Origin: Pelagivirga sediminicola | GTDB taxonomy: Bacteria; Pseudomonadota; Alphaproteobacteria; Rhodobacterales; Rhodobacteraceae | Assembly (NCBI RefSeq): GCF_003072125.1 | Contig: NZ_QCYH01000001.1 | Coordinates: forward strand, 682,001-746,000 | Direction of reading: 5' to 3' | DNA length: 64,000 bases | The notes under the pieces: generated by a model | What the model was told of the DNA's origin: nothing | The model's database searches: none | The model's input: the letters and a program-made list of their open reading frames with translations, nothing else | In this document: positions 8,940 to 16,275 of the stretch, piece after piece | How positions within the stretch are numbered: the stretch's first letter is position 1 | Layout of the letters: every line of letters begins with the position of its first letter | Made by a program: the position numbers and the translations under genes

Positions 8940-9989
8940 TCACGCGGATGTGCTATCCGGTGGCGCGGGCGTGAGCGCCGCGATCAGCTGCGCCATATCC
9001 TCCGGCAGCGGGGCCTCAAAGGCCATCTGGGCGCCGCTGACCGGGTGCACGAAGCCAAGGCTTGCGGCATGCAGCGCCTGCCGGGGAAACGCCTGCGCCA
9101 TGGCCAGCCCGGCGGGCGGCAGCGCCTTGTGCGGCAGCTTGCGCTTGCCGCCATAGACCGGATCCCCGATCAGCCCGTGCCCGGCATAGGCCATATGCAC
9201 GCGGATCTGGTGCGTGCGCCCCGTCTCCAGCCAGCATTCCAGCAGCGCGCTGGCGGCGGGGGCGCCGAACCTTTGGATCGCGCGCGCGCGGGTGACGGCG
9301 TGGCGCCCGCCCGCCCAGCCGACGGCCTGTTTCTGGCGGTCGGTCCGGTGGCGGCCAAGATGGGTGGCGATGCGCAGGATGTTGCCCGGCTCGAAACTGA
9401 TGCCGCGCAGCCCGCGCAGGCGCGGATCCGACGCCTCCGGCACACCGTTGCACAGCGCCAGATAGCGCCGCTGCGCCGTGTGTCTTTCAAACTGCGCGGC
9501 AAGGCCGTGATGCGCAGCGTCGGATTTGGCAACCACCAGGAGGCCGCTGGTATCCTTGTCGATCCGGTGCACGATACCGGGGCGCTTTGCGCCGCCCACG
9601 CCCGACAAATCGCCGCCGAAATGATACAAGAGCGCGTTGACCAGCGTTCCGGTCGGCGTGCCGGGCGCAGGATGCACCACCATGCCGGCAGGCTTGTTCA
9701 CCACGATCAGATCTGCGTCCTCATGCACAATGTCCAGCGCGATATCCTCGGCCGCGATATGGCTTTCCTCGGCCACCGGCACGGTGATGGATATCTCGTC
9801 GCCCTCGGTCACGCGCGCCTTGGCATCGGTGACGGCGGCGCCGTTGACGGCCACCTGCCCGCCCTCGATCAGGCGCGCAAGCCGCGTGCGCGACAGCGCG
9901 GCATCCAGCGGCACGTCGCGCGCCAATGCCTTGTCAAGCCGCGGCGGCGGGTCCATACCGATCCGCACCGTAAGAAGGGTCGAGCCCAT
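8940..9989 (-). CDS. rluD: RluA-family 23S rRNA pseudouridine synthase (RluD-like)
   Basis: A 349-residue enzyme with an N-terminal S4 RNA-binding domain (about 17-75) and a pseudouridine synthase domain. The catalytic Asp is 144 in HRIDKDTSGLL, with the LIVVNKPAGMVVHP motif upstream. It isomerises uridines in 23S rRNA. I took the ATG at 9989, which gives a TLLTVRIG strand before the S4 domain; an ATG at 9956 is a shorter alternative. The 9989 start overlaps the start of the divergent DUF6476 gene by 2 bases. Adjacency to rpoH is common in alphaproteobacteria. Confidence 0.9.
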   Translation of the reverse strand: MGSTLLTVRIGMDPPPRLDKALARDVPLDAALSRTRLARLIEGGQVAVNGAAVTDAKARVTEGDEISITVPVAEESHIAAEDIALDIVHEDADLIVVNKPAGMVVHPAPGTPTGTLVNALLYHFGGDLSGVGGAKRPGIVHRIDKDTSGLLVVAKSDAAHHGLAAQFERHTAQRRYLALCNGVPEASDPRLRGLRGISFEPGNILRIATHLGRHRTDRQKQAVGWAGGRHAVTRARAIQRFGAPAASALLECWLETGRTHQIRVHMAYAGHGLIGDPVYGGKRKLPHKALPPAGLAMAQAFPRQALHAASLGFVHPVSGAQMAFEAPLPEDMAQLIAALTPAPPDSTSA

Positions 9990-10308
9990 GAATGATGATC
10001 CCCAGATGCAGCCGGTCGATCCGGCGATGGTGAAATATCTGCGCGTGCTGGTCACGGCGCTGACGGCGACCATGATCATCGGGTTCATAATCATCACCGC
10101 GCTCTTTGTCACCCGCTTCGCAGGGTCCGGCCCGGTGGACGCGGACGTGACCTTGCCGGTCTCGATCACGCTGCCGGACGGCACCGACGCCGCTGCCTTT
10201 ACCCAGGGCGGTGACTGGTATGCGGTGGTGACAGGGGATGACAATATCCTGATCTTCGACAGGACCAGCGGCGCATTGCGCCAGACGATCCGGATTGATC
10301 TGGAATAG
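9988..10308 (+). CDS. DUF6476-like small membrane protein
   Basis: A 106-residue protein with one strongly hydrophobic segment (about 18-42: LVTALTATMIIGFIIITALF and onward), followed by a periplasmic beta-rich tail (LPVSITLPDGT, DWYAVVTGDDN, ILIFDRTSG). The layout resembles a Rhodobacterales family I recall as DUF6476; I cannot verify the number. It is a single-pass membrane protein with a probable WD/YVTN-like strand in the tail. Function unknown. It is divergent from rluD, with overlapping start codons. Confidence 0.75.
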   Translation: MNDDPQMQPVDPAMVKYLRVLVTALTATMIIGFIIITALFVTRFAGSGPVDADVTLPVSITLPDGTDAAAFTQGGDWYAVVTGDDNILIFDRTSGALRQTIRIDLE

Positions 10309-10310
10309 GG

Positions 10311-10387
10311 TGGTACCACCTCCCCGGCTCGAACGGGGGACCTCTTGATCCACAATCAAGCGCTCTAACCAACTGAGCTAAGGCGGC
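10311..10387 (-). tRNA. tRNA-His (GTG)
   Basis: A 77-nt cloverleaf on the minus strand. The acceptor arm is GCCGCCT paired with AGGTGGT, followed by A73 and an encoded CCA. The D arm contains GCTCAGTTGGTTAGAGC, the anticodon stem is CTTGA/TCAAG around loop TTGTGGA (anticodon GTG), and the T arm is CCCCG/CGGGG around TTCGAGC. Position -1 is T and the discriminator is A, so there is no encoded G-1 opposite C73. This matches the unusual tRNA-His of many alphaproteobacteria. Confidence 0.96.
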
Positions 10388-10396
10388 ACTGGATGC

Positions 10397-10425
10397 GATT
10401 TAGCCCCGCGCGTTTGCGATTGCAA
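10397..10425 (-). promoter_or_regulatory. Promoter of tRNA-His
   Basis: On the minus strand, TTGCAA (10425-10420) and TAAATC (10402-10397) are separated by 17 nt. The -10 ends 9 nt before the mature tRNA 5' end at 10387. The arrangement is that of a housekeeping sigma-70-type promoter. Confidence 0.65.
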
Positions 10426-10547
10426 CCCATAACAGCCCCGATTTCGCGCAGTTTCGCAGCCCCGCGCACAGGCGGCGCGGCGCGATCCGGGTTGCCATCG
10501 CATCCGGGCCGGGCTATCCAATCGCCCTGATCACAAGGAGCGACATC

Positions 10548-10733
10548 ATGGGCATCAACAGCGAGCGCGACGTCGAGGCCAACATGCAGATCGGCCCGAC
10601 CGATCAGGGCATGGTGCGCATCTATATCGAATCGCAAGGCGTCGAGATCCCGATGGATTTCTCGCCCGAAGAGGCCGAGGAGATCGCCTCGGAGATCGTT
10701 GCCGCCGCGCGCAGCGCCGCCAAGATCGGCTGA
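10548..10733 (+). CDS. Small conserved protein (DUF6324-like)
   Basis: A 61-residue acidic protein with no membrane segment. It has a short beta part (QGMVRIYIES, VEIPMDF) followed by an amphipathic helix rich in Glu and Ala (SPEEAEEIASEIVAAAR). AAGGAG lies 8 nt before the ATG. The beta-strand then helix plan and phylogenetic setting fit a small Rhodobacterales family I recall as DUF6324, but I cannot confirm that. No function is known. It converges on mmcB, with stops 3 nt apart. Confidence 0.75.
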   Translation: MGINSERDVEANMQIGPTDQGMVRIYIESQGVEIPMDFSPEEAEEIASEIVAAARSAAKIG

Positions 10734-10736
10734 TCC

Positions 10737-11201
10737 CTAGACGCCCACCTGCGGATCGCGCCAGCCCAGCAGCCGCCGCGCGGCGTCGCGGGCGAATTTG
10801 CGCGTGACCGCGCTGCGCCGCGCGCCCGGCAGACGCGTCTCGGGCGCCATGCGCACAATCTCGGCGCCGTAGCCATCGGCCAGGATCAGGCCGGTATCCT
10901 CCGGCAGGATATCAGCCGGAAAATCCGCATCGACCGCCCAGAAAAACCGGTCCGCCCAGTCCAGATAGCCCTGCCATTTGCTGTCGGCCATGAAATCCGC
11001 GCGGCTGGATTTGCATTCGATCACCCACAGCTCGCCCCTGGGGCCCAGCGCCATCACATCCACGCGGCGGCCGCGCTCGGGCACGTATTCCTCCAGCGCG
11101 GCAAAGTTCAACTCGGCCAGATGACGGCACACGCCGCGCGCCAGCAGCTGGCCCGGCTGGATGAGGTGGGTTGAGCGCGCGAGGGGCGAATGATCCTGCA
11201 T
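10737..11201 (-). CDS. mmcB: MmcB family DNA repair protein
   Basis: A 154-residue protein with a PD-(D/E)XK nuclease-like core. GRRVDVMALGP and LWVIECKSSRADF give the D...ExK catalytic pattern, with KWQGYLDWADRFFWAV downstream. MmcB was described in Caulobacter as an SOS-independent DNA-damage-induced repair factor. The ATG at 11201 (MQDHSPLAR) is preferred to one ten codons upstream because it removes a poorly conserved leader. It is divergent from the 6S-like RNA. Confidence 0.85.
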   Translation of the reverse strand: MQDHSPLARSTHLIQPGQLLARGVCRHLAELNFAALEEYVPERGRRVDVMALGPRGELWVIECKSSRADFMADSKWQGYLDWADRFFWAVDADFPADILPEDTGLILADGYGAEIVRMAPETRLPGARRSAVTRKFARDAARRLLGWRDPQVGV

Positions 11202-11239
11202 GGGGTTATCTTGAACAAAATGGGAACGCATGCAACCCC

Positions 11240-11268
11240 TTGCAGAGGCGCGCGCGCCGCCCTACCTA
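11240..11268 (+). promoter_or_regulatory. Promoter of the 6S-like RNA
   Basis: TTGCAG (11240-11245) and TACCTA (11263-11268) are separated by exactly 17 nt. The predicted start, 5-7 nt downstream, falls at the first base of the outer RNA stem (11273). The coincidence of promoter and RNA end supports the plus strand as the transcribed one. Confidence 0.6.
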
Positions 11269-11272
11269 AGGC

Positions 11273-11437
11273 AGTGGCGGGTTCTGCCCTTCTCGTGAAC
11301 GGTTGCATTCCGGTGGCCTTAAGCAACTCCGAGGGAGCTGGCTCTGTCCTGGCCCTGGTCAGGTTACCCGGTGCCCACCTGTATATACAGGTCCTCGGGA
11401 ATGAGATAACCAAACGGTTGCGTGCGGGCCCGCCACT
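11273..11437 (+). ncRNA. ssrS: Structured RNA, probable 6S RNA
   Basis: About 165 nt that fold like 6S RNA. An outer stem pairs AGTGGCGGG (11273-11281) with CCCGCCACT (11429-11437). A second closing stem pairs GGTT...CATTCC (11301-11310) with GGAATG...AACC (11398-11411). The central region is open on the 5' side (CTTAAGCAACTCC) and carries a hairpin on the 3' side (ACCTGT/ACAGGT around ATAT). An apical stem pairs GGGAGCTGG with CCGGTGCCC. 6S RNA binds RNA polymerase and mimics an open promoter. I identify it from architecture, not from a database match. Confidence 0.62.
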
Positions 11438-11472
11438 TTGCCCAAAACCGAAAAATGAAACAGCGCCTTAAA

Positions 11473-11514
11473 GCGTTTCGCGAAAAACCTGAATCCCTGA
11501 TTTTCGCGAAATGC
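11473..11514. repeat. Hairpin element, copy A
   Basis: A 14-bp stem (11473-11486 with 11501-11514, one G-T pair) closes a 14-nt loop. The core arm TTTCGCGAAAA is perfectly complementary to TTTTCGCGAAA. It shares GCGTTTCGC and ACCTGA with copies B and C, but read on the opposite strand. It lies in the gap between the 6S-like RNA and copy B. Confidence 0.75.
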
Positions 11515-11536
11515 ACGCGACATATCAGCGTTGTGC

Positions 11537-11579
11537 GTGTTTCGCCTTTATCTGATGTCTCAGGTTAAAGGCGAAACGC
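11537..11579. repeat. Hairpin element, copy B
   Basis: A perfect 12-bp stem (11539-11550 with 11566-11577), extended by two more pairs, encloses CTGA-TGTC-TCAG, which can form an inner stem. It begins directly after the stop codon (11581-11583) of the leftward membrane-protein gene. Thirty bases (11550-11579) match copy C at 51929-51958 with one mismatch. It may act as a 3' end or stability hairpin of that mRNA; there is no clear U-tract. Confidence 0.8.
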
Positions 11580-11580
11580 C

Positions 11581-11916
11581 CTAGCGGCGCTGTTGACGCG
11601 TATCCGGGCCGCCTGCGGCGACGCGGACGGGGATCATCTGGCCGGTGGGGCGCTGCACATGCTGACGCTTGCCGCCGCGCGGCTCGTCGTCGTCATCGTC
11701 CTTCATGTTCATCACCGCGATGCCGAACTGCACCCCGGCAAAGACCACGCCATTGGCCAGCCACAGCACCAGAACCGCCAGCCAGCCCTTGTCAGAATGA
11801 CTGACCAGATGCCACATGTTGGCGATGTCGAAATAAAGCAGCATGGCGACAAACCCTGCCGCAATGGCGAAACCGATCAGACAATGCTTGATATAAAGGC
11901 GGATGAGATCGGGCAT
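11581..11916 (-). CDS. Small two-helix membrane protein with acidic patch
   Basis: A 111-residue protein. A short N-terminal helix (MPDLIRLYIKH) is followed by two membrane segments (about 12-33 and 45-70). A run of five Asp (MNMKDDDDDE, near 72-82) follows, then a basic, Gln/Arg-rich disordered tail ending QQRR. I chose the ATG at 11916, which has AAAAGGAG 7 nt upstream; an ATG six codons earlier lacks one. I do not recognise a named family; similar short proteins occur next to nusB in related genomes, as far as I recall. Hairpin copy B abuts its stop. Confidence 0.75.
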   Translation of the reverse strand: MPDLIRLYIKHCLIGFAIAAGFVAMLLYFDIANMWHLVSHSDKGWLAVLVLWLANGVVFAGVQFGIAVMNMKDDDDDEPRGGKRQHVQRPTGQMIPVRVAAGGPDTRQQRR

Positions 11917-12003
11917 GGTGCGGCTCCTTTTCATGTCGCTGCACTTTAACTATATGCTGAACTTCGCCCATCTCAAGGGGCTCGGCCAAAAATGGCCGAT
12001 GTC

Positions 12004-12489
12004 TCAGAACGCCTCGGGCCGGGCCTCGCGCGCAATGTGGTCAAGCACCGCGTTGACGAATTTCGGCTCGCGGCCGTCGGGGAAAAAGCTGCTGGCGACA
12101 TCGACATATTCGGAGATCACCACACGCGGCGGCGTCTGATCGTCGAGCAGCTCCGCCCCGGCCGCGCGAAACAGCGCGCGCAGCGTCGGATCGATGCGCG
12201 CGATGGGCCATTTGGCCACCAATGCGCGGTCCGTCATCTGGTCAATCAGGCGCTGATCGTCGACCGCGCGATCCAGGATGACGCGGAAAAGATCCTCGTC
12301 CCCCTCGATCATGTCGCTGTCCTCGTCGAATTCCGCGCCAAAGCGATGGTCGAGGAATTCCAGATAGACCGCATTCACGGCCTGATCGGAATGCTCCATC
12401 TGGAACAGCGCCTGCACCGCATAGAGCCGCGAGGCCGAGCGCATCTTGCGCTTGCGGTTGCCGGAGATGGGTGCAGCGGTGCCAGTCAT
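12004..12489 (-). CDS. nusB: Transcription antitermination factor NusB
   Basis: A 161-residue all-helical RNA-binding protein. Characteristic segments are SASRLYAVQALFQMEH near the N-terminus (arginine-rich, RNA-binding), a conserved ALFRAAGAELL helix and VVISEYVDVASSF towards the C-terminus. NusB with S10 (NusE) binds boxA and supports rRNA antitermination. Its ATG overlaps the ribH stop (ATGA), so the order of transcription is ribB-ribH-nusB, a classic riboflavin-nusB operon. Confidence 0.96.
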   Translation of the reverse strand: MTGTAAPISGNRKRKMRSASRLYAVQALFQMEHSDQAVNAVYLEFLDHRFGAEFDEDSDMIEGDEDLFRVILDRAVDDQRLIDQMTDRALVAKWPIARIDPTLRALFRAAGAELLDDQTPPRVVISEYVDVASSFFPDGREPKFVNAVLDHIAREARPEAF

Positions 12490-13043
12490 GCCGTCGGTTT
12501 ATCCTTGGATGGGTCGGGGGATGCGCCCGCGATCTGGATCTCGTCCGCGTCGGGAATGAACCCCACGCCCTTGCGCGGAGCGCCCCATTTACGGGTCAGC
12601 GCAATCAGATGCAAGGCCGCAGCCGCCGCGCCCGCGCCCTTGTTCATGCGCGCAGGGTCGGCCCGCACTTCGGCCTGCTCGCGGTTCTCGACCGTCAGGA
12701 TACCGTTGCCGATGCAGATGCCCTGCAGCCCCAGCAGCGTGATCCCCCGGCTGCTGTCGTTGCAGACCGTCTCGTAATGGGTCGTCTCGCCGCGGATGAC
12801 GCAGCCCAATGCGACATAGCCGTCGAAATTGCTCAGCCGCTCGGCAATGCCGATGGCGGTGGGCAGCTCCAGCGCGCCGGGCACCTCGACCAGATCATGG
12901 GTCGCGCCGGTCGCGTCGATCTCGGCCCTGGCGCCGGCGATCAGGTTGTCGGCGATGTCGCGATAGAAGGGCGCGACCGCGATCAGCAGCTTTGCAGGCT
13001 TGTCCAGCTTGGCGCGCGGCATGGTGTATTCGGTGCCTGCCAT
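12486..13043 (-). CDS. ribH: 6,7-dimethyl-8-ribityllumazine synthase
   Basis: A 185-residue lumazine synthase, somewhat longer than the usual 150-160 because of extra C-terminal residues. The substrate-binding motif VALGCVIRGETTHYE, the VPGALELPTAIG segment and a late RMNKGAGAAAAALHL helix are clear. It condenses 5-amino-6-ribitylamino-uracil with dihydroxybutanone phosphate. It lies 3 nt after ribB and overlaps nusB by 4 nt. Confidence 0.95.
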   Translation of the reverse strand: MAGTEYTMPRAKLDKPAKLLIAVAPFYRDIADNLIAGARAEIDATGATHDLVEVPGALELPTAIGIAERLSNFDGYVALGCVIRGETTHYETVCNDSSRGITLLGLQGICIGNGILTVENREQAEVRADPARMNKGAGAAAAALHLIALTRKWGAPRKGVGFIPDADEIQIAGASPDPSKDKPTA

Positions 13044-13046
13044 GGT

Positions 13047-14180
13047 CTATCCTTTGCTCAAGGGGTGCGTGCCGGTGATCGAGATCCCGTAGGCATCAAG
13101 GCCCAGATAGCGAGTATCGGGATTGTCGGTCAGCAATATCAGCTCGTGCAGGCCCATCGTCGACATGATCTGCGCGCCAAGGCCGGTATGCTTGATCGTG
13201 CGCGGGCCGTCCTCGTCCAGCTCCTCGGCCAGCTCCGGCCGGGGCTGGCGAAAGAGGAAGATCGCGCCGCGCCCCTCGTCCGCGATGATCTGCATCGCGC
13301 TGCGCAGCTTGCCCGCAGGGGCGCCGCCGATGCCCAGCACATCCTCCAGCGCGTTCAGCGCGTGCGCACGCGCCAGCACCGGCGCGCCGTCATAGATATC
13401 GCCCTTGGTCAGCACGACATGCTCGGTTCCGCTGATCTGGTCGGCAAAGATGCGCATGTCCCAATCGCCGCCGATATGGGCGGTGACCGCCTCGCGCCGG
13501 ACCTCGCGCACAAGATTGTCGTGCTTGTGCCGGTAGGCGATCAGATCGCTGATCGTGCCGATCTTCAGCCCATGCTTTTGCGCGAAGGGGACCATGTCGG
13601 GCAGGCGCGCCATGGTGCCGTCCTCGTTCATGATCTCGCAGATGACGCCCGCGGGGTTCAGCCCTGCCAGCCGCGCGATATCGACGGCCGCCTCGGTATG
13701 GCCTGCGCGGACCAGAACCCCGCCCGTGCGGGCGCGCAGCGGAAAGATGTGGCCGGGGGTGGCCAGCGCGGCCATCGTGTTCTGCTCGTTGATGGCGGTG
13801 GCGACGGTCAGCGCGCGATCGGCGGCGGAGATGCCGGTGCTGACCCCCTCGCGCGCCTCGATCGACACGGTAAAGGGCGTCTCGTGGCGCGAGGAATTGT
13901 TGACCGCCATCATCGGCAGGCCCAGCCGGTCGACCCGTTCGGCGGTCATCGGCAGGCAGATCAGGCCGCGCCCGTGCGTGGCCATGAAGTTGATCGCCTC
14001 GGGCGTGGCGAATTCGGCGGCGATCACCAGATCGCCCTCGTTCTCGCGGTCCTCGTGATCGACGAGGATGAATATCCGCCCGGCGCGCGCCTCGGCGATG
14101 ATCTCCTCGGTCGGGGCGATGGCGCCGCTCAGGTCGGCTTCGACCGGTCCGGGTGTGCTGTAGGCTGTCGTTTCAGGCAT
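13047..14180 (-). CDS. ribB: 3,4-dihydroxy-2-butanone 4-phosphate synthase with degenerate RibA-like domain
   Basis: A 377-residue protein in two parts. The N-terminal half (about 20-220) is RibB: the acidic metal-binding loop DHEDRENEGDL, THGRGLICLPM and the GHIFPLRAR motif are intact, so it should make dihydroxybutanone phosphate from ribulose 5-phosphate. The C-terminal half aligns by eye with GTP cyclohydrolase II (VVLTKGDIYDGAPVLAR...ADEGRG). The three zinc cysteines of the RHSECLTGD/LRCDCG region are absent, and the loop after EEGRG is shortened. GTP cyclohydrolase activity is therefore unlikely and must be supplied by another gene. Confidence 0.92.
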   Translation of the reverse strand: MPETTAYSTPGPVEADLSGAIAPTEEIIAEARAGRIFILVDHEDRENEGDLVIAAEFATPEAINFMATHGRGLICLPMTAERVDRLGLPMMAVNNSSRHETPFTVSIEAREGVSTGISAADRALTVATAINEQNTMAALATPGHIFPLRARTGGVLVRAGHTEAAVDIARLAGLNPAGVICEIMNEDGTMARLPDMVPFAQKHGLKIGTISDLIAYRHKHDNLVREVRREAVTAHIGGDWDMRIFADQISGTEHVVLTKGDIYDGAPVLARAHALNALEDVLGIGGAPAGKLRSAMQIIADEGRGAIFLFRQPRPELAEELDEDGPRTIKHTGLGAQIMSTMGLHELILLTDNPDTRYLGLDAYGISITGTHPLSKG

Positions 14181-14226
14181 GGTGTCCCCTTGACGTCATT
14201 TGCCGCCCAGATAGCGCGGGGCGGCC

Positions 14227-15636
14227 CTATTGACCAGAGCCGAGTGCCCGCGCCACGCAGGCGGCGAAATCCTCGCCGCGCCGCTCGAAGCTGTCATACT
14301 GGTCGAAACTGGCCGCGGCGGGCGCCAGCAGCACCGTCTCGCCCGGCTGCGCATCAGCATGGGCACGGCGCACGGCCTCGGCCATGGTGGTGCAGATCTC
14401 GGTCTCGCAGCCCTCAAGCTGCAGGGCGAACTGCGGCGCCTCGCGCCCGATGACATAGGCGCGCGCAACGCGGTCCAGCGCGGGCGCCAGCGCGGCCAGC
14501 CCGCCCTCCTTCTCCAGCCCGCCGCAGATCCAGCGGACGCTGTCGAACGCCTGCAATGCCTGCAGCGCGCTGTCCACGTTGGTGGCCTTGCTGTCGTTGA
14601 CATAGGTGACGCCGCCCGCCTCGGCGATAATCTGGCTGCGATGGGGCAGGCCCGGATAGGTCTGCATCGCGTCCTCGATCACGCGCGGGGCAAGGCCCAT
14701 GCTGCGGCACACCGCGTAGGCGGCGCAGGTGTTCTGATGGTTATGCGCGCCCGGCAGCCCCTTGATGGGGCGCAGATCGATGCTGCCCGCCTGCCGCCCC
14801 TTGCGATACTCGCTCAGGAACCCCTTGCGCGCAAAGACGTTCCAGCCCGGCCCGGTCAGCTTTTCGGTGACGGAAATGCGGATCACGCGATCATCGCCCG
14901 CGCTTTCGCTGAGTTGTCCGGCCAGGAACCGCCCCTCCGGCTCGTCCACGCCGATGATGGCGCGGTCCGGGCCGCCCTCGGCGAAAAGGCGGCGCTTAGC
15001 CGCGAAATAGCCGCCAGGCCCGCCATGGCGGTCCAGATGATCGGGGCTGAGATTGGTGAAAACCGCGATGTCGGGCGTCAGGGCGCGGGCCAGCTCGGTC
15101 TGGTAGCTGGACAACTCCAGCACCACGGCGCCGCCATCGGCGGGCGCGTCGATATCCAGCACGCCGCGCCCGATATTGCCGGCCAGCTGGCTGGCACGAC
15201 CCGCCTCGGTCAGGATGTGGTGGATCAGCGCCGATGTGGTCGATTTGCCGTTCGATCCGGTGACGGCGATCACGCGCGGCGGCTGGTCGAAATCCTGCCA
15301 TTCGGCGCCCGCGAAGGACCGGAAGAACAGCCCGATGTCATTGTCCACCGGCACCCCCGCTGCCTGCGCGGCAGCCACGATGCGGTTGGGCGCGGGGTAG
15401 AGATGCGGGATGCCGGGGCTGACGACGAGGCAGGCGATGCCGTGAAACGCCCCCTCGCGGGCCAGATCGACGATCTCGAAGCCGTATTCCTCGGCGCGTG
15501 CGCGCGCTTCGGGGTTGTCGTCCCAGCACACCGGCTCGGCTCCGCCCGCCTCAAGGCTGCGCGCCGCCGACAGGCCCGAGCGGCCAAGCCCCAGAATCGC
15601 GACGCGCGCGCCCTCATATCCGCGTGCTGGTATCAT
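14227..15636 (-). CDS. murD: UDP-N-acetylmuramoyl-L-alanine--D-glutamate ligase
   Basis: A 469-residue Mur ligase. It has an N-terminal UDP-binding Rossmann part ([13 protein letters not shown], 16-28), an ATP loop GSNGKST (127-133), ELSSYQTE in the central domain and NDSKATN before the C-terminal domain. It adds D-Glu to UDP-MurNAc-L-Ala in the cytoplasm. It is the last gene of the leftward dcw block that begins with mraZ. A DUF2165 gene separates it from mraY, and ribB starts 46 nt beyond its stop. Confidence 0.97.
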   Translation of the reverse strand: MIPARGYEGARVAILGLGRSGLSAARSLEAGGAEPVCWDDNPEARARAEEYGFEIVDLAREGAFHGIACLVVSPGIPHLYPAPNRIVAAAQAAGVPVDNDIGLFFRSFAGAEWQDFDQPPRVIAVTGSNGKSTTSALIHHILTEAGRASQLAGNIGRGVLDIDAPADGGAVVLELSSYQTELARALTPDIAVFTNLSPDHLDRHGGPGGYFAAKRRLFAEGGPDRAIIGVDEPEGRFLAGQLSESAGDDRVIRISVTEKLTGPGWNVFARKGFLSEYRKGRQAGSIDLRPIKGLPGAHNHQNTCAAYAVCRSMGLAPRVIEDAMQTYPGLPHRSQIIAEAGGVTYVNDSKATNVDSALQALQAFDSVRWICGGLEKEGGLAALAPALDRVARAYVIGREAPQFALQLEGCETEICTTMAEAVRRAHADAQPGETVLLAPAAASFDQYDSFERRGEDFAACVARALGSGQ

Positions 15637-15658
15637 GGACGGCCCCGCTGGCTGATGT

Positions 15659-16156
15659 TCAGTTTAGGTCGGTGTCCGGCATCACGACGTAGATCAGCAC
15701 GCCGAGGATCGTGATGAAGAATCGGAAAGCGTCAGGCACGCCGTTCCACGTCTCCGACATCCACATGCCGAACCATTCCCCGCCGACCGACATGAAGCTG
15801 ACCTGCCATGTCAGAAAGCCGAGGGTCAGACCCGCGATGGCCAAGGTTTTGGCGGTCTGAAATGCGGGCGCAGGCAGCGATCGCGCCGCCAGTAGCCGGA
15901 ATCCGCCAATCCAGCACAACGCTGCCGTAACTGTCTCAAGCGCGATGATGAAGATGTAGCCGGCGTGGTGGATCCATGGTGTTTCGATCGCGCGATACTT
16001 GATCGTCGCGTCGGGAAAAATCGTGTCCATCATGAAGACATGCTTCACAAAGGCAAAATTGGATCCATAATCGGTGATGTTCCCGAACGCCACGAGAGAA
16101 GCGAAAAGGGCGATGGCCAGAACCATCGAAGCTTTGGACAGGCGGGTGATCATCAT
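15659..16156 (-). CDS. DUF2165 family membrane protein
   Basis: A 165-residue integral membrane protein with four predicted helices: about 10-25, 62-85, 100-122 and 143-160. The family signature includes [19 protein letters not shown] in the first periplasmic loop and W-rich [10 protein letters not shown] between helices 3 and 4. DUF2165 proteins have no established function. It sits between mraY and murD in an otherwise tight cell-wall operon, with gaps of 119 nt and 22 nt, and by eye its codons are less GC-rich than those of its neighbours, suggesting later insertion. The start could be the second Met (16153). Confidence 0.88.
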   Translation of the reverse strand: MMITRLSKASMVLAIALFASLVAFGNITDYGSNFAFVKHVFMMDTIFPDATIKYRAIETPWIHHAGYIFIIALETVTAALCWIGGFRLLAARSLPAPAFQTAKTLAIAGLTLGFLTWQVSFMSVGGEWFGMWMSETWNGVPDAFRFFITILGVLIYVVMPDTDLN

Positions 16157-16275
16157 GGCCCGGAACCTCTTGTCAGGATGGGATACGTGTCCGCAGCCCT
16201 AGTACAGTTGCACGGTCAGGGCAACGCCGCCGCGATGACATAGTGCGCCAGGAATGGCCCAACAAAGCGCGCCCA

